Source: an uncultured Ruminococcus sp.
GTDB taxonomy: Bacteria; Bacillota; Clostridia; Oscillospirales; Acutalibacteraceae
Direction: 5' to 3'
Length of the DNA: 5,757 bases
Assembly (NCBI GenBank): GCA_902773265.1
Contig: CACYDZ010000378.1
Coordinates: forward strand, 1 to 5,757
The position numbers were made by a program, and so were the translations under genes. This document shows, in pieces, positions 5,173-5,757 of the stretch. The number at the start of each line of letters is the position of its first letter. Position 1 is the first letter of the stretch. Below the pieces are notes generated by a model, which was not told the origin of the DNA, did not search any database, and was given only the letters and a program-made list of their open reading frames with translations.

Positions 5173-5672
5173 AGCAAATCCTCTCTTACATAGCTTGTTG
5201 ACGCCGGTAATCCCAACAAGGACATGACTTTTTCTTCTTTTTCTCTCATGCGTACTCTTTCCATGTTGTCAATGTGGTCATATCCCAGAAGATGAAGTAC
5301 GGAATGTGCCGTCAGATAACCGACCTCTCTCTGTAAGGAATGACCATAACGCTGTGCCTGTTCAACCGCTTTTTCCATAGAAATCACCACATCGCCCAGA
5401 ATCTGAGCACCGGTTTTTGGGTCGATATCATACACACCGTTTTCTCCCATAGGAAAAGAAAGTACATCTGTTGCACAGTCTTTATTACGGTATTGCTTGT
5501 TCAGATTATGAATTTCGTTATTATCCACAAAAGTCACACTGATTTCTGCAATCCCCTCAAAGCCCTCCAACTGCAATACGGCATGACAACAACGCCTTAC
5601 CAACATTCTCAGTCCTGTCGGAATTTTGACTTTTTTCTGATTATTAGTGATAATTACTCTTATTTTCTCCAT
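5169..5672 (-). CDS. ybeY: Endoribonuclease YbeY (16S rRNA maturation factor)
   Basis: YbeY is a zinc-dependent endoribonuclease that acts in 16S rRNA 3'-end maturation and ribosome quality control. The 167-residue product has the family's usual length. It carries the metal-binding signature HSVLHLLGYDH, with the three histidines at 123, 127 and 133. Also characteristic are the upstream NKQYRNKDCATDVLSFPM segment (58-75) and ILGDVVIS (91-98). The reading frame stays open towards the window edge, but the ATG at 5670-5672 gives the standard N-terminus MEKIRVII. Purine-rich AAGGAAAGG precedes it, with GAGGAGG a little further upstream. The start lies within the end of phoH (29-nt overlap) and the stop overlaps the dgkA start, so all three are likely co-translated. 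Confidence 0.96.
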   Translation of the reverse strand: MEKIRVIITNNQKKVKIPTGLRMLVRRCCHAVLQLEGFEGIAEISVTFVDNNEIHNLNKQYRNKDCATDVLSFPMGENGVYDIDPKTGAQILGDVVISMEKAVEQAQRYGHSLQREVGYLTAHSVLHLLGYDHIDNMERVRMREKEEKVMSLLGLPASTSYVREDLL

Positions 5673-5757
5673 TACCTTTCCTTGCCTCCTCAACATTTCT
5701 CTCGTAAGCCCTGATGATATCCTGTACCAGCTTATGACGGACAACATCTCGTTCACT
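5644..5757 (-). CDS. phoH: PhoH-family protein, C-terminal end only
   Basis: Reading from the window edge on the minus strand, 37 codons end in TAA at 5644-5646. The peptide begins SERDVVRHKLVQDIIRAYER and continues with a charged tail to SNYH. The DVVRHxLVQxIIRAYE pattern is the conserved C-terminus of PhoH-like (PhoL-type) ATPases, P-loop proteins of the RecD-like helicase fold usually encoded directly before ybeY. The Walker motifs and the start lie outside the window, so activity cannot be judged. It overlaps ybeY by 29 nt in a different frame. The identification rests on the short motif plus gene order. Confidence 0.85.
   Translation of the reverse strand, partial: SERDVVRHKLVQDIIRAYERNVEEARKGNGENKSNYH

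Overview
The window looks like chromosome from a low-GC Gram-positive bacterium of the Clostridia, plausibly a Ruminococcus/Oscillospirales-type gut or rumen species. The evidence is the AT-rich intergenic DNA, AGGAGG-type ribosome sites, near-consensus TTGACA/TATAAT promoters, an RNase Y gene, the phoH-ybeY-dgkA gene order, and dispersed multi-hairpin repeats. The species call is an inference. All recognisable genes are on the minus strand, so gene order below runs from high to low coordinates.

Right end (4590-5757): the 3' end of phoH, then ybeY (16S rRNA maturation endonuclease) and dgkA (diacylglycerol/undecaprenol kinase). Neighbouring genes overlap (29 nt for phoH/ybeY, GTGA for ybeY/dgkA), as in a translationally coupled operon. 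A hairpin region closes this unit. Centre-right (3923-4590): about 670 bp without a gene. It holds repeat copy B, a consensus promoter, and a predicted ~380-nt structured leader for rny. Centre (1695-3922): rny (RNase Y), its terminator, and a solitary TerA-like member of the TerD superfamily with no obvious promoter of its own. Left (208-1645): an orphan YtrA-type GntR regulator, whose consensus promoter carries a perfect 19-bp palindrome over the -10 box, followed by its terminator. Then comes proC (pyrroline-5-carboxylate reductase) with its own promoter. Left edge (1-139): repeat copy A in inverse orientation to copy B.

Most genes are housekeeping: RNA decay and ribosome maturation (rny, ybeY), lipid-carrier recycling (dgkA) and proline synthesis (proC). 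The parts most worth attention are non-coding. They are the two inverted four-hairpin repeats, whose stems differ by compensated base-pair changes, the long rny leader, and the palindromic operator at the gntR promoter. I found no tRNA, rRNA, CRISPR array, transposase or phage gene. No clearly new multi-gene system is visible.
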